From: Protonemura montana | Lineage: Eukaryota; Arthropoda; Insecta; Plecoptera; Nemouridae | DNA length: 64,000 nucleotides | Assembly (NCBI GenBank): GCA_947568835.1 | Contig: OX387604.1 | Coordinates: forward strand, 2,584,001 to 2,648,000 | Direction of reading: 5' to 3' | Shown here: piece by piece, positions 43,300 to 54,244 of the stretch | How the letters are laid out: each line of letters starts with the position of its first letter | Position numbering within the stretch: position 1 is the first letter of the stretch | Notes under the pieces: generated by a model | What the model saw: the letters and a program-made list of their open reading frames with translations, nothing else | Database searches by the model: none | What the model was told of the DNA's origin: nothing | Program-made: the position numbers and the translations under genes

Positions 43300-43560
43300 G
43301 CCAAGAAATAAGGGTCGCACTTCTAGGAATTGAGTTGGACTCGAAGGTAAATTGGAAATAGCTTGAAGAGTCAATTAACTATACACCGTGCGCTTATCAA
43401 CAGTATGTACATTAGCGACAGTCTACTTTGGTCTATTTCAATCTGAAATATTTCGTGGGAATTCCGACAATATCAAGGTCGTCTTGAAGCTCCTAAAGAG
43501 GGCTGCAAGGCGTATGTTCCGTCTACCAAAAAGGGAGTCACGTAGACCAAAATAAAAAAA
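43300..43560 (+). mobile_element. LINE RT C-terminal fragment, plus strand
   Basis: Reads LGIELDSKVNWK, then in another frame TVATVYFGLFQSEIF and VVLKLLKRAARRMFRL. This matches the 'LG...D..L.W...Y....WG.......+.+LQKRAVR' block at the end of non-LTR RT ORFs. Frameshifts and a short length show it is a relic, in opposite orientation to the LINE tail next to it. Confidence 0.65.
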
Positions 43561-43888
43561 ATCTGAACTTTTGACAACGTCATGCTTATTTATTTACAAG
43601 CTGCTTATATTTATGAAAATTAACATCGAAGATTACATTACACAATTTACATACATTACATCACACATACAATACATTACAGAATTAACATTACACAACA
43701 CGTGTGAAGTGCCGGCAAGACCAAAACATTTAGAGTCTTCAGTACACAAAGTCTTTCTAGAGGGCAGAAATTTGTTCGATTTGCAGAAAGCAGAATCTAT
43801 AACGCCCCACCCAAGCAAATAAAGGAACAAGAATTTTCTCAGTTAAAATCTTATATAAATTGCAAACGCTTGCAATGCGCGGGGCATT

Positions 43889-44465
43889 TTATTATTATGA
43901 ACACTATAACCGTCTCAAAAATGTATGCCCAAACGGAGACTCGAACCCCGATCGAGTCCGATCGCCTATCACGGGTGTTGCTCTCACCCATTGAGCAACT
44001 TGGACACAGACATTTTTAGACGATTTTAGTGTATTTGATGAGATTGACAGATCTCTAAGGAGTAGAACCAAGAGACTGTGAATACTCACAGTCACTCTGA
44101 TTCTAGTGACGCTATACCACGTCACAACCTGTCAATCTCGAGTAACTCCAATTTGACGTTGGATGCATTGTATTTAGTTGAAATCTTATTTAAATCATCC
44201 AACGTCAAATTGGAGTTACTCGAGATTGACAGATTGTGACGTGGTATAGCGTCACTAGAATCAGAGTGACTGTGAGTATTCACAGCCTCTTGGTTCTACT
44301 CCTTGGAGATCCGTCATTCTGATCAAATACACTAAAATCGTCTCAAAAAGCGAGTGTCCAAGTAACTCAATGGGTTAGAGCAACACACAAGATAGGTGGA
44401 GATCGAGGTTCGAGTCCCCGTTTGGGCATACATTTATGAGACAGTTATAGTGTTCATAATAATGA
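43889..44465. mobile_element. ~575-bp foldback with tRNA-like heads at both ends
   Basis: Two arms of about 270 bp, nearly complementary, meet at about 44181 around a 30-bp loop (44167-44196). Each outer part holds a tRNA-like sequence pointing inward: minus strand near 43918-44008 and plus strand near 44348-44430. The right one keeps GGTTCGAGTCC (a canonical B box), TCAATGGGTTAGAGC in the A-box region, and a TGTCCAA/TTGGGCA pair that could form a 7-bp acceptor stem. The two heads have drifted most in the anticodon region. It is most simply an inverted SINE dimer or a foldback transposon that captured a tRNA-like end. Confidence 0.8.
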
Positions 44466-44469
44466 AAAG

Positions 44470-45040
44470 AATTTTCTCCTTTGAACCCGTTCCTGGTTAT
44501 ATTAATTTTTCCATGATTTTTTAATTATTTTTAGGGTTTAATATTTGATTAGTATTGTAAAAACTAAAAATGGTTAAATATAATTGTTTGTATTAATATT
44601 GAGCATAACTGTTTAATACACTGATGCTCTGTAGGTAATTTTGTATCCGTCAGTAGTGCACTGTAGTACCGATTTGTACTGATATGGTGTAAGACTGGGA
44701 TTTGCAGAATTAACAACTTCCACATCTGAATCTTCATTATCATCAAGAAGTGAAAAAAGTTATTCAAGTGATTCCCTGTCCAAGAGGGTTATTGAAATTC
44801 TGTTTGATAATTCTGTATAATAATTACCCTAATCAGTAATCACCAATAGCTATAGCAAAATAGCAGTGTCTACCATAGAAAAAATAATTAATTAATTTCC
44901 GAATAGGCAAAGAAAACAAATACTGGCTAAGCTTCGTAGGAATGTTTCACACTTTTACAAAATATAGCATAACTTGAATTTGAAGACGAATCATTGACAG
45001 TGAACAGTTGAGCAGTAACAAGTTATGAATTTAGAATTTA
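44470..45040. other. No gene recognised
   Basis: AT-rich spacer. Confidence 0.4.
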
Positions 45041-45214
45041 GGGGCATGCAGTGAGAGTACTGGGTATGCAACACATAACCACCCCAAGGTTAATGGTGTT
45101 TCCACAGCAAAGCTGGAGAATACAATTCAACTACCAGTGATTTAGTTAGTCAATTAAACTGTAGTTTTAGGGATGGGAGCATACCCACTTCCTTACCCCA
45201 CTGCATTCCCCTGA
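45041..45214. mobile_element. MITE-like element, diverged copy
   Basis: Ends AGGGGCATGCAGTG and CACTGCATTCCCCT form a 14-bp inverted repeat with one mismatch, tighter than in the 21.5-kb copy. The interior matches AGCTGGAGAATACAATTCAACTA and GGGAGCATACCCACTTCCTTACCCC. Confidence 0.75.
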
Positions 45215-46161
45215 TAAAATAAAATCTGTATGAATAGTTTTAGGCAAACTGACTGTCTACACATTGAATTTTATGATCTCATTGACAAGAAACTAACACA
45301 TTTTTTAAAGATTTAAGAAACCTCACATAAAATGTCAGCATCATGGGATAAATAGATATTTTTTTTCTATTTTTATGAGAAAGGTAAGATAATTTTCATG
45401 ATTCAAGTTTAAGAAACTAACTTAGTACTGACACATCTAGTAAAACCTAAAGTTGACAATAAAATTCTGTGATTGAACGTCAGTTAGAAACTGAATGCAA
45501 TGTTTAAAAAATTGATATCAATCAAATATTTAACGTTTTTTTCTATTTTGTAATGGATGCTGACTAAGCATCCACCAGGGTAAGACAACTATAAATGCAA
45601 GCTATCAGAAAGGATATGTCTGGAAGAGCAATTTTATAAGAAAATTGGTCAACGAAAGCGAAAATATCGTAACAATTGCAAATTACTCAGCTTGCTGAAC
45701 TGCTCATTCCTTGCACATGAAAAAATATTTATTCCGAGTCATTCTGGTTTCAATCCATAAAAAAATGTTCACGTTTCTGTCCCGTTCATTTTTCATATTC
45801 TTAAATCAGCGTACCCGGGTTTACTGCCAAAAGAATCTTCATTTTGTCCAATCACTCGATGTAAAGTTGTGTTGCCCCTGCCCCCTTAGTTGAAGCAGGT
45901 CTTCAGTTGGCAGCAACAGATGATCCAAGTCTAAGAGAATCATACCAGTCTCTTAATATTGAGCCATGCCTCTTTACTCCAATCTTTGCTCCAATCGCTA
46001 AAGATCTTTATTCCAATTAGTGTTTGGTATCAATACAAAAATGAGATTTTTCCTATTTCCATCCTGTTCCATTCATCTCAACCTTAAATCTAAATCCTTT
46101 AAGCAAAAGTTATTTGGTATAAGTAAATAATCAGCTGAAAGTATGCTATATTTTAGCTTAC
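45215..46161. repeat. Old duplicated block, partner ~50985-51850
   Basis: Shares AGTAAAAC-TAAAGTTGA, AAGCGAAAATATCGTAAC, and TTCTGGTWTCRATCCAWAAA followed by TTCCATTTTT-ATATTCT with 50.98-51.85 kb in order. Within the partner, the TATCGAT-CAAAAAT...TGCTGCAG section occurs twice, about 140-200 bp apart. Confidence 0.7.
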
Positions 46162-46259
46162 CAGTTTTTGCTGCAGGATGGTTTGTCAGATTTTCCATTT
46201 CTTGGGCATGAAGGATTCAGGATAGACAGCCACCGCAGTTTCTGCAGTGTTTTCAGTTG
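46162..46259 (-). CDS. Candidate exon segment beginning QLKTLQKL, ending at a GTAAGC donor
   Basis: A 98-nt minus-strand segment, open from QLKT to SKN and ending TG|GTAAGC. An identically placed segment of identical length is at 51851-51948. About 24 of 32 codons give the same residue and there are no indels. QLKT followed by KLRWLSILNP recalls the QLKT...KWLRRLNP start of module 1 in the 645-aa paralogues. Frame choice rests on that resemblance. An alternative frame (ENTAETAVAVYPESF) is also shared in part. Confidence 0.35.
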
Positions 46260-46389
46260 GCAGCCAGGCAGCCTGTTGGCAGCTCACAGACAGCACAGAA
46301 GGAACAGATGTACCTACAAACAAAGTAGTTTCACATCAATTATTATACTAAAAATGCAATCACAATGATTTACCTATTTAACGATCTCA

Positions 46390-47690
46390 ACTGTATCTAC
46401 ATATTTGTTGTCTCATATTTGTCAATAGAGTAAAATGACTCATATTTTTATAAATCGTACCTTTATCTGTTTAGCCTCGATTTTGATTGCCTGAAGATAC
46501 ATGGTAAAGCTTGGAAACTAAATCAAAAGCTAATTCATGGTGGTTTTCGAGAAGTCCTCTCTGAAATTTGGTTTATATCTGGTGCTTGGATTGCTAATCA
46601 TGTCATTGGTTTTGCAATAAGTTTATTCAATGCCTCAATTACAAATGGAAGCTGTCAGGAGGTACATTGAATCATTTATAGCAAAATTTACGTTTATTTT
46701 GTGTTAATTCACTGGCTCCAAAGTCACAGATGCTAGTTTGGAGGTACTGGAACTCTGCAAGGGTATGGTGACAACTGATCAATAATGAGATGATCGGTCT
46801 CCACGATCAAGCCGAGGATCTCTTAAATATAAAACGTACACTCTTACTACCTTACTGCTCGCAGGCGTAGCAAAGTTTTGTTGTCAGTATGTTGGTCAGT
46901 TAACCTCAGTTCGATCACTTCACTCCCAGGATCTTCGTCTCTCTGAAGTCGACTTCAATCTGAAACGTAAGGGAGAACAAACAGTGAACAACTACTCAGA
47001 CTTAAAAATGTGGATTGTAAATTTTAACCTGTCACGTTATTTTTAAACAACTAAGTTGCAGGACACCTAGTTTGCCTTTTGCATGGATATAATTTGTATT
47101 TCTCATTTTCAAAACGTTGCATAACTAGATTGTTCAGTTCTTGTACCAGCCTTCTAGCATTTCTTATTAATTCTATGGTTGTATTGAGCTATCAGCAGAA
47201 TAGATTGAGCCATTAATTGGACTGTAGACAAGCGCCGTTTTAGTTTCTTCTGCAGACATCCAAAGCAAGGATGTCCTTGTGAAGCATTTGAAGACCGTGA
47301 TGGTAGGGGTGATGCATCCTAACCTCCGAGAGTATTCAATTCTGGAAATCACCGATAAAAATATTTATTACAGATGTAAGTTAAGCAAGACGAATACTGT
47401 GGATAAATAGAGAAATAGTCTGAAGATACATTGTAGCTTAGGTTAGCGTTTTAGGAGTCGCGACAAAACTTAACTTCAAAACAAAATTAAAACATCGGGA
47501 AAGGAATTTAATGTATTGAGTGAGCTAAGGACCCAAGAACCCTTAGCTTGAGTGAGCTAAGGGTTCTTAAAAAACCTTTTTTTTTTAACTTTCCTTATTG
47601 AAGCTGAATTGTAATAACGTCTTATTTTTTTCTTTGGCTTATGTTTTGCAAGAATGCAACAGGAAAATAAATATTTGAAAAATAAATAAA
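46390..47690. repeat. Composite of duplicated blocks related to 17.0-18.5 kb and 20.7-21.1 kb
   Basis: 46706-46890 matches 17029-17215, 46915-47030 matches 18395-18505, and 47120-47370 matches part of 20680-21095 and 50440-50665. A 14-bp-arm hairpin (AAGAACCCTTAGCT ... AGCTAAGGGTTCTT) lies at about 47538-47571, followed by a T run. No gene. Confidence 0.65.
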
Positions 47691-48098
47691 TATTTACAAA
47701 CCAAATGCGTTCCCCATGCTCGGTGACTTAGTGCAATGGTTGTGTCGACGATGCCTCTCTGGTACGTTAGGTACATTCCGACACTTCTGGCCAAAATATT
47801 TTAAAAAGATTTAACACTCTGGAACCTTCTAGAAAGTAAGCAATTCAAAGAAGTACAAAGCTTTTACAGTGAGACATAGTTTTATAGAGTCCCGGTTTAG
47901 GTAGCACTTGCCCAATATTTCTCCATAGCCTTAGATAACTGAAAACCTAATAAAAAAAAATGGATGAAACCCAGTGAATTTAAAAAAGAATATGGCTTAA
48001 GTCAGATAAAATCAACAACAAATAGAGATAACAAGAAGAAAGCAGGACACTTATATTGTAGCTTAACAGAAATCAGAAATTGTTGTTTATACCTTGTC

Positions 48099-48104
48099 TT
48101 TATT
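48099..48104 (-). promoter_or_regulatory. AATAAA polyadenylation signal, paralogue 3
   Basis: Lies 245 nt after the stop, within the CAAATAAAGACAAGGT context that is kept in copies 1 and 2. Confidence 0.65.
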
Positions 48105-48349
48105 TGCACATAAAATGGGTGCCAATATACAATTCTTACTCTTCAAAAACTAAAACATATCAAAAAAGATTAACTCCTTTATAATCCTCCATATAACTTG
48201 ATGCTAGCTGCATAAGCAGCAATTTTCGGCATACTCTAGCAAAACCGAAGAATTTAAGCACCTTTTGATTCATAAAACTTTTCACTGAAATTTTAAAGAC
48301 ACATTCAAGGTGTTGGGTCTAAAGTTGGGTGCAGGCAGCTCTAGGCTGC

Positions 48350-49684
48350 CTACATCATTCCGTCAGGCTTGGTGTTGAGAGCGGAATCCGGGTCGATCTG
48401 GAATTCCTCGCATGCTTTGTCTTCGGCCTTCTTCTTTCCCGAAAACGGTTTACGGAGCCATCCACGACCGAACTTTCCCTGGATCTTTTTACGAGGGCTG
48501 CCCTGGTCATTGCTTTGAGTACCAACCGAAAACATTTCTCCTTCAGGATCGTAAGGTTTAGAAGTTGTCCCAACCTCTGCCTTCACCCCTTCAAATATTG
48601 TAGGGAGAACACACTTGTCTTCCGTCAAGGGTCCTGGCCCTTGCTCGCTGGTTACCTCGAGCGTCGGCATTGCAACAGGCATCGCTTTTCCCCGGAGCCT
48701 ATTCATGAATCGTACCCACTTGGATGTTTTCAGTTGTGGAACTGACTCGAAACCGGAGAGATCAATGACAGATGAAGACTTTTCAGGAAAAATCTTCGGC
48801 TTAGCCAAATAGACGACGCTATCCGTTGTTTCTGAAGCGGTGAAACTTGCGACGCTGTCTTCACTCAAACGCCAGTCCAGAACACTCGGACGTGCATTCC
48901 GGGGGCGGATACGCGAATTAGCATACTTCCTCCACGTCGGTTCGGGGTACTTAAGAGTGCGCCTAAATTTTTCTTCAGCTTCAGACTGATCGGTGTTGAT
49001 TTTATTGCTATTCTTGACTTTGCGGAAACAGTGTAAACTGTGACTGGGCAAAACACGTCCCAGATGCGGGGTACTTTGAGTCTCCGGGTAATCAAGGTGA
49101 GAAATTAATGACGATACTGGAGCAGTGCTCATGTCAAGACCTACTTTTCGCGTACGGAAACGGTGCGTACTGGGGCTGGGTAAACCAAGTCCCAGGACTG
49201 GTGTACTCTGTGCCTCAAAAGAAGCAAAGTCAGGAATAGAGGGCAATCCTGAAGCACTGGCAATGCCACTGCCTTCCTTCTCTGTTGTGTCGGACACACT
49301 TTCTTTGGTAACATCCCGTCCCATTGAAGGTTTTTGTGTAGCCAAGAGAGTCTCTTCGTCACATGCCAAAGGATCTTCAACCACTTCGGGGATGCTAGAG
49401 CTTGTCTGTTCTTTTTCCGCACTTATGCGACTTGTATATGAGACCTCGTTATTGTTGGACTCACCGACTGTGAAACCTTGCACCCAGCTGTGAGAAGTTG
49501 CGGGTGAGTCAGGAAATACCGAACAGAGTTCGAGGCTCCTGCTTGTCTCGAGTTGGATCGGCTCAGCATTCTTCAGTACCGGGTGGCTGGAAGCCTCTGC
49601 GACGTCGGTGCTGATCTCTGGTAGAATTACCGTGTTGAGGCATAGCCTATTCTCGTTTTCCTGTTCCTGCGAGTGACCCGACAT
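48350..49684 (-). CDS. Unrecognised 444-aa protein, paralogue 3 of 3
   Basis: Closely related to copies 1 and 2 over the first 100 or so residues and over the C-terminal 150 or so, but with a divergent middle. The 44-aa repeats are present in a different sequence version (about residues 141-245, e.g. STPVLGLGLPSPSTHRFR and STPHLGRVLPSHSLHCFR). Most of the basic segment and the first QLKTSKW module are missing: DWRLSEDSVA runs straight into SFTASETTDSVVYL, consistent with an internal deletion. The remaining module is at residues 317-374. Near the C-terminus an extra ~10 residues (GRGWLRKPFS) precede GKKKAEDKACEEFQ. The stop comes three codons earlier (ends GMM). Start 6 nt after the conserved acceptor. 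Function unknown. Confidence 0.85.
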   Translation of the reverse strand: MSGHSQEQENENRLCLNTVILPEISTDVAEASSHPVLKNAEPIQLETSRSLELCSVFPDSPATSHSWVQGFTVGESNNNEVSYTSRISAEKEQTSSSIPEVVEDPLACDEETLLATQKPSMGRDVTKESVSDTTEKEGSGIASASGLPSIPDFASFEAQSTPVLGLGLPSPSTHRFRTRKVGLDMSTAPVSSLISHLDYPETQSTPHLGRVLPSHSLHCFRKVKNSNKINTDQSEAEEKFRRTLKYPEPTWRKYANSRIRPRNARPSVLDWRLSEDSVASFTASETTDSVVYLAKPKIFPEKSSSVIDLSGFESVPQLKTSKWVRFMNRLRGKAMPVAMPTLEVTSEQGPGPLTEDKCVLPTIFEGVKAEVGTTSKPYDPEGEMFSVGTQSNDQGSPRKKIQGKFGRGWLRKPFSGKKKAEDKACEEFQIDPDSALNTKPDGMM

Positions 49685-49690
49685 TCTGAC

Positions 49691-49776
49691 CTAGAAATCA
49701 AGTTTTATAAAACAACTTATTAATATTTTAGTCGCGCATTATCAAGAATACCTTATGGTGTGACGTTTTTACTTAC
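49691..49776 (-). other. 86-bp intron in the 5' UTR of paralogue 3
   Basis: Donor AAAAA|GTAAGT and acceptor GATTTCTAG| are preserved despite the greater age of this copy, which supports real splicing. Confidence 0.8.
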
Positions 49777-49777
49777 T

Positions 49778-49965
49778 TTTTGTTAAAGTTCACTAATATT
49801 TTGGTATTACTAAATAAATTTGTGCGAGGATTATCTTTTCCTCTGATCATCCGAACGCAGCGTAAAAAAAATGGGGGCGAGAGGCGGAGTCCCTTTGAGT
49901 TGTGGCAACAATCGGTCACTGCAATCGAATGCTTGGTTGAAAACAGATGAAGCGCGATTTTTGTA
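49778..49965 (-). promoter_or_regulatory. Conserved 5' leader/promoter of paralogue 3
   Basis: Keeps GCGAGGATTATCTTTTCCTC and the CAATCGGTCACTGCAATCGA block. Similarity to copies 1 and 2 ends near 49965. Confidence 0.5.
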
Positions 49966-50214
49966 TGCGCGAAACTTTTTGACCATTGTTGACAGCCACC
50001 AGTCACGTGTTTCGATTTATTGTATTTTGTGATTTATTTCCCCCTGTTTGCAACAATCTATCGGATGGTTTGTGGCCGAATTTAATAAGTATACCATGCA
50101 TTCTGTCTCATTACGCTGCGTCGACCGCGTTGTCGCGTTGCTCGTCAATTAGAGCTCGTTTTGAGCTTCATCAAGGATTTTGGAACTTGGACCTAGATAC
50201 ACTTTAACACATTG

Positions 50215-50670
50215 ACTTTGTAGTGGCTAAGTCTAATAAGTACTTGAAACATATGACGCTTAGACCTACTACCAAACTATGTAGAATTTGGCATAAATAC
50301 TTGAGGAAATAATGGGACCCGCAACTTGCCAAAAGTAAAATAGCCAGTTGCGAAAGATGTTGAATTTTACAAGTTAACATGGCAGGTCAGTAACCGAAAG
50401 GTTAACTACTGGGGTATCCGGCTCTTTTATTTACAGGACGGTGCAAATATCCATATATTTTTGTTTAGTATTTGTTAAAGCCTTTTGGCACTACTTACCG
50501 ATTCTTTGATGGTATCGAAAGATCAGTTGTTTGAATAGAGCGGTTTATTGGACTGTAGACAAGCCTCGTTTTCGTTTCTTCTGTGGATTACCAAAGCAAC
50601 ATGTCCCTGTAGCCTAACCACCGAGAGTATTCAATTCTGGAAACAACAGATAAAAATATACATAGCAAAT
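50215..50670. repeat. Duplicated block related to 20680-21095
   Basis: Shares CTACCAAACTAT, CAACTTGCCAAAAGTAAA, ATTGGACTGTAGACAAGCC and CCGAGAGTATTCAATTCTGG with the copies at 20.7 and 47.2 kb. No gene within. Confidence 0.75.
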
Positions 50671-50984
50671 ATGTGGATATCAACGGAACGAAAAACAGTG
50701 TGTTAATAGGAAACAGATCAAAGAAACATCAAAGCGAGGCTGAGGGTCCCATGACCGGCGCCAAACTCCACAGCAAAAAGTAATTTAAAAATTTTGGAAT
50801 CAGCAATGCAATTCATGAAAATATTTAGTGGGCCCTGATGCCCTCTTTTATTAAACAGATGTATATATTTTTTAATTACGTTATTGCTAGAAACCTTACG
50901 TTTGATGTATTTATTTCTATTATCAGTAGCGAGGCAATATTAACTTTTATGATACAACCTTTCGATGATTACTCGATAACAACA

Positions 50985-51850
50985 CGTCCAGTAAAACACG
51001 TAAAGTTGATTAAAAATTCTATGATTGCGTATCGGTTAAAATCGAAATTCAAAATCGAAAATTCGAATTAAAAAATTTTCTAAATATCACTAGCCTTTAT
51101 TGGATGACTTAGTACTATTTATTGAACAAATTTGGCAGATATTTTAGGGTTTTTTTCCAAGATGTTGAGTTTGTTACGAATTTGATAAAAGATAAAATAA
51201 TCTGAAAGAAATCAGTGTCGAGAGGAAGAGTGTGTCTATGGTTGCTACCCTATCAGATTTGTATATTTTAAAAAATGTAGACCGGGTGATGTTTAAAAAA
51301 AAGAGCTAAAATGCACATATTTGAAGGCTTTGTTTGACGACACCATAGGTTCAATTCACAAATAAAATTGTAGCAAACATGACCACAGTCTTTTCCACTG
51401 CACTGTTTTTTTCAGATTTTTTCGAGCATGTTTAGATTCCTAAAATATGACTGCGTAAGGGTGTGGAATCTCAGTTAAGCTCAAGCGAAAATATCGTAAC
51501 CAGAGCGAAAATATTGTAACAAGTGCAACTGATGCTTCCGTGCAAATGATAAAAAAATGCTTATTCCAGATAATTCTGGTATCGATCCAAAAATAAAAAC
51601 GTTCCTGTTTCCCTCCCGTTCCATTTTTATATTCTCAAAGTCAGCATACCAGGCTTTGCTGCAGGATGAATCGCCAGATTGCCCATTCACTCGGTGTAGA
51701 TTCCTATTCCGTTGGTATCGATACAAAAATGAAAATTTTTCCATTTCCATCCTGTTCCATTTTTCTCGTTCTTAAACCCTTTCTTTAAAGCGAAAGTTTT
51801 TCGATGTAAAGAAATCAAATCAGCTGAAAGTATGCTGTAATTCAGCTCAC
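50985..51850. repeat. Duplicated block, partner 45215-46161, with internal ~200-bp tandem copy
   Basis: The sections at about 51571-51700 and 51711-51905 are related: GGTATCGATMCAAAAATRAAAA, a CCGTTCCATTTTT-like stretch, and TTTGCTGCAG. The first of them also ends in a GTATGC donor-like site on the minus strand. Confidence 0.65.
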
Positions 51851-51948
51851 CAGTTTTTGCTGCAGAAGGGTTCGTCTGATTTTCCATTCATTGGGCGTAA
51901 AGGATGCAGGATGGACAGCCCACGCAGTTTCCGCAGTGTCTTCAGTTG
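51851..51948 (-). CDS. Candidate exon segment beginning QLKTLRKL, ending at a GTGAGC donor
   Basis: Counterpart of 46162-46259: same 98-nt length, same reading frame, same donor position. It reads QLKTLRKLRGLSILHP then NGKSDEPFCSKN. Acceptor candidates upstream are GTTCAACAG at 51969-51977 and CTTTCAG at about 51990-51996. Conservation between the copies could reflect only their shared duplication. Confidence 0.35.
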
Positions 51949-52329
51949 ACAGCCTCTGGACTGTTGAACGGGGATAGATGCACCGGACACTGAAAGATTT
52001 GTAGCAGTCTATAAGTATCGTTATGCCTTTTATTGAAAATGCCATGGCAATTATACCCTATATGTGATACCATGACTTTTCACTTGTGCTGCATGTTTTT
52101 TTTTTAGCATTGGAAATATCATAATTGTTGATGTACGACAAAACTCGACTCCGAGTCATATGACCAGAAAAACAAAGGAAATATGTGTCATACTCAATGA
52201 TGTACTATATTACTCATGCATAGATTATATTACAATAAATACATATGTACATTCATATTTACACCATCGAGTGTCCCTATCACAATTGAAATTAAAAAGG
52301 TATGAACCAAAATGATTATCTCATACCGT

Positions 52330-52800
52330 GAAAAATTGAAATTTGACAACTGATACTATCGGGCCCGGTCCCTATTACTATTTACATTAAAAAGGATTAA
52401 ACTAGCAAAATTAAGAACGTAAATAGAGGAAAATGAAAATTTAAAAGTTTATATCATCAGACCCGGACCCTATCACTATTGAAACTACAAAAGTATGAAG
52501 CAAAATAATTATTTCATACCGTAAAAAAGTGAAACTTGACGGCCTATACCGTCGGGCCCGGGCCCGGTCCCTAGTACTATTTACATTAAAAAGGATTAAA
52601 TTAGCAAAATTAAGAACGTAAATAGAGAAAAATGAAAATTTAAAAGTTTATATCATCAGACCCGGACCCTATCACTATTGAAACTACAAAAGTATGAAGC
52701 TAAATAATTATTTCATACCGTAAAAAAGTGAAACTTGACGGCCTATACCGTCGGGCCCGGGCCCGGTCCCTATCATTTATGCAATCACAAAGTACGAAGC
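52330..52800. repeat. ~190-200-bp tandem repeat with GGGCCC cores
   Basis: Units contain GTCGGGCCCGGGCCCGGTCC, CTATTTACATTAAAAAGGATT, GCAAAATTAAGAACGTAAATA, and AGACCCGGACCCTATCACTATTG. Unit starts are near 52370, 52568 and 52760. Short palindromic GC blocks sit inside very AT-rich DNA. No coding frame. Confidence 0.85.
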
Positions 52801-52929
52801 AAAATAAGTATCTCATACCGTGCAAATTCAACTGAAAACTAAATAAACAAACAACAAAACAAAACAAAATAACTAATGCAAATACATTGTTAATTCAAGC
52901 CATCGGGCCCGATCCCTGTCACTATTGAA

Positions 52930-54240
52930 ATTACCTACATGAGTTATAATGAGTAATGAGTATAATTCATACTGCCTAATCTTATTATCAACTACTACAG
53001 CCCTACAGCAATTTACATATTTTACAAGCATATGGAAGAAATTATCATTTTTCGATGTTCTATAGCAAGAATATCCCCATGCAAACACAAACCCTTGGCC
53101 AAACTCTTAAAGGACCTACGCTAAAACTGTAAAATTATAATTTAATTACGGACAAACTACATATATCTACTTACTGATTCTTTACGAACAAGTTAACTAA
53201 TTGAATTTAGGTCCACTACAAGTATACCTGCCTAACTACAAGTCGTATTTGTAATGAGGCCACAGAGCCTATTTACCTATTACCTATTTATACCCTATTT
53301 CGGGCACGCCTACACCCCGTCCTCACCACCATCACCTTCAAAATAATATCTCAATAACTGTGAAAACGATGAAAACGTTCTAGATTTTTGTTTATCAAAC
53401 TTAACGAAACTCGCGTGCAGTCAAGCCCAAGTAAAATATGTTGTTCCTGAACGATGACCACTTGGAAAAAGGAAAAAAATAAAGTGTATTTACATTTTGA
53501 GAGTGAAACAATCATCGCGATCGTCTGCCTTTGGTGCATGTATTACTTTTGTTAATGCTTATCCCACGCAGCCTAGACGCTTTCATGACCGAGCTAGAGG
53601 TGAACTAGACGAGCTACCTGAATATGAGATACGACGCATGGTGACATGCCCCGTACACTTGAGACAGTGTTCTAGTTAAATCCCAACCACGTGCAATGAT
53701 AGGATAAGTACTGTGGAAACGCGTAAGTTTAATTCATTTGCATGGGATTTTGTAAAACATGTCTCGGTGTTTTGTCTAGAGTGGTAACGACGAGACAGAG
53801 AATCTCACGTTTGTCTAGAAGCCTCATTTCTACTTCGAGGCAAAGTTTTAGAGGTGGAGGTTGTCTAACAGGCGTATAACTGGTATATTCTTCTAGAATA
53901 CCCTTTTTTTAATTCATTTTTCGGACGACTCGGCCAATTTTTGGAATCCCTTTCTTCATATGTTGAAAGATAGTTCTGTTCGAGGACCGGCAGATTACTA
54001 ACTACATGGGAGATAAAGGCTCATCAGCCAGTACTTGCGTCGACGTTCGGACTTTTACGGGTAGCTGAAAACTCGAGCAGTTCTGTTTATGCCATATTCT
54101 CTCCTCCCCTCTAAGCTAGGGTATCCACTCATTCGCCGATGCCACAAGAGCACCATCAAAATCCTACTTCCCAGTAGATGAGGGCGCCTCCACGCCTTAG
54201 CTTCCGTACAAACTAGTTTGCAACTACTTAAAGAACTCGG
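52930..54240. other. No confident gene
   Basis: A plus-strand frame at 53497-53679 has RRFHDRARGELDELPEYEIRR, which recalls the start of PIF/Harbinger transposase-like proteins (FRDR.NPLE...E...R). It is far too short to assign. The rest is AT-rich. Confidence 0.35.
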
Positions 54241-54244
54241 TTTT

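Noticed and set aside
44348..44430. Possible functional tRNA gene
   Set aside because: Acceptor and B box look good, but the anticodon arm is irregular and the unit is one arm of an inverted repeat. SINE-type head is more likely.
53497..53679. PIF/Harbinger transposase start
   Set aside because: Only one short motif resembles it, with no DDE domain downstream.
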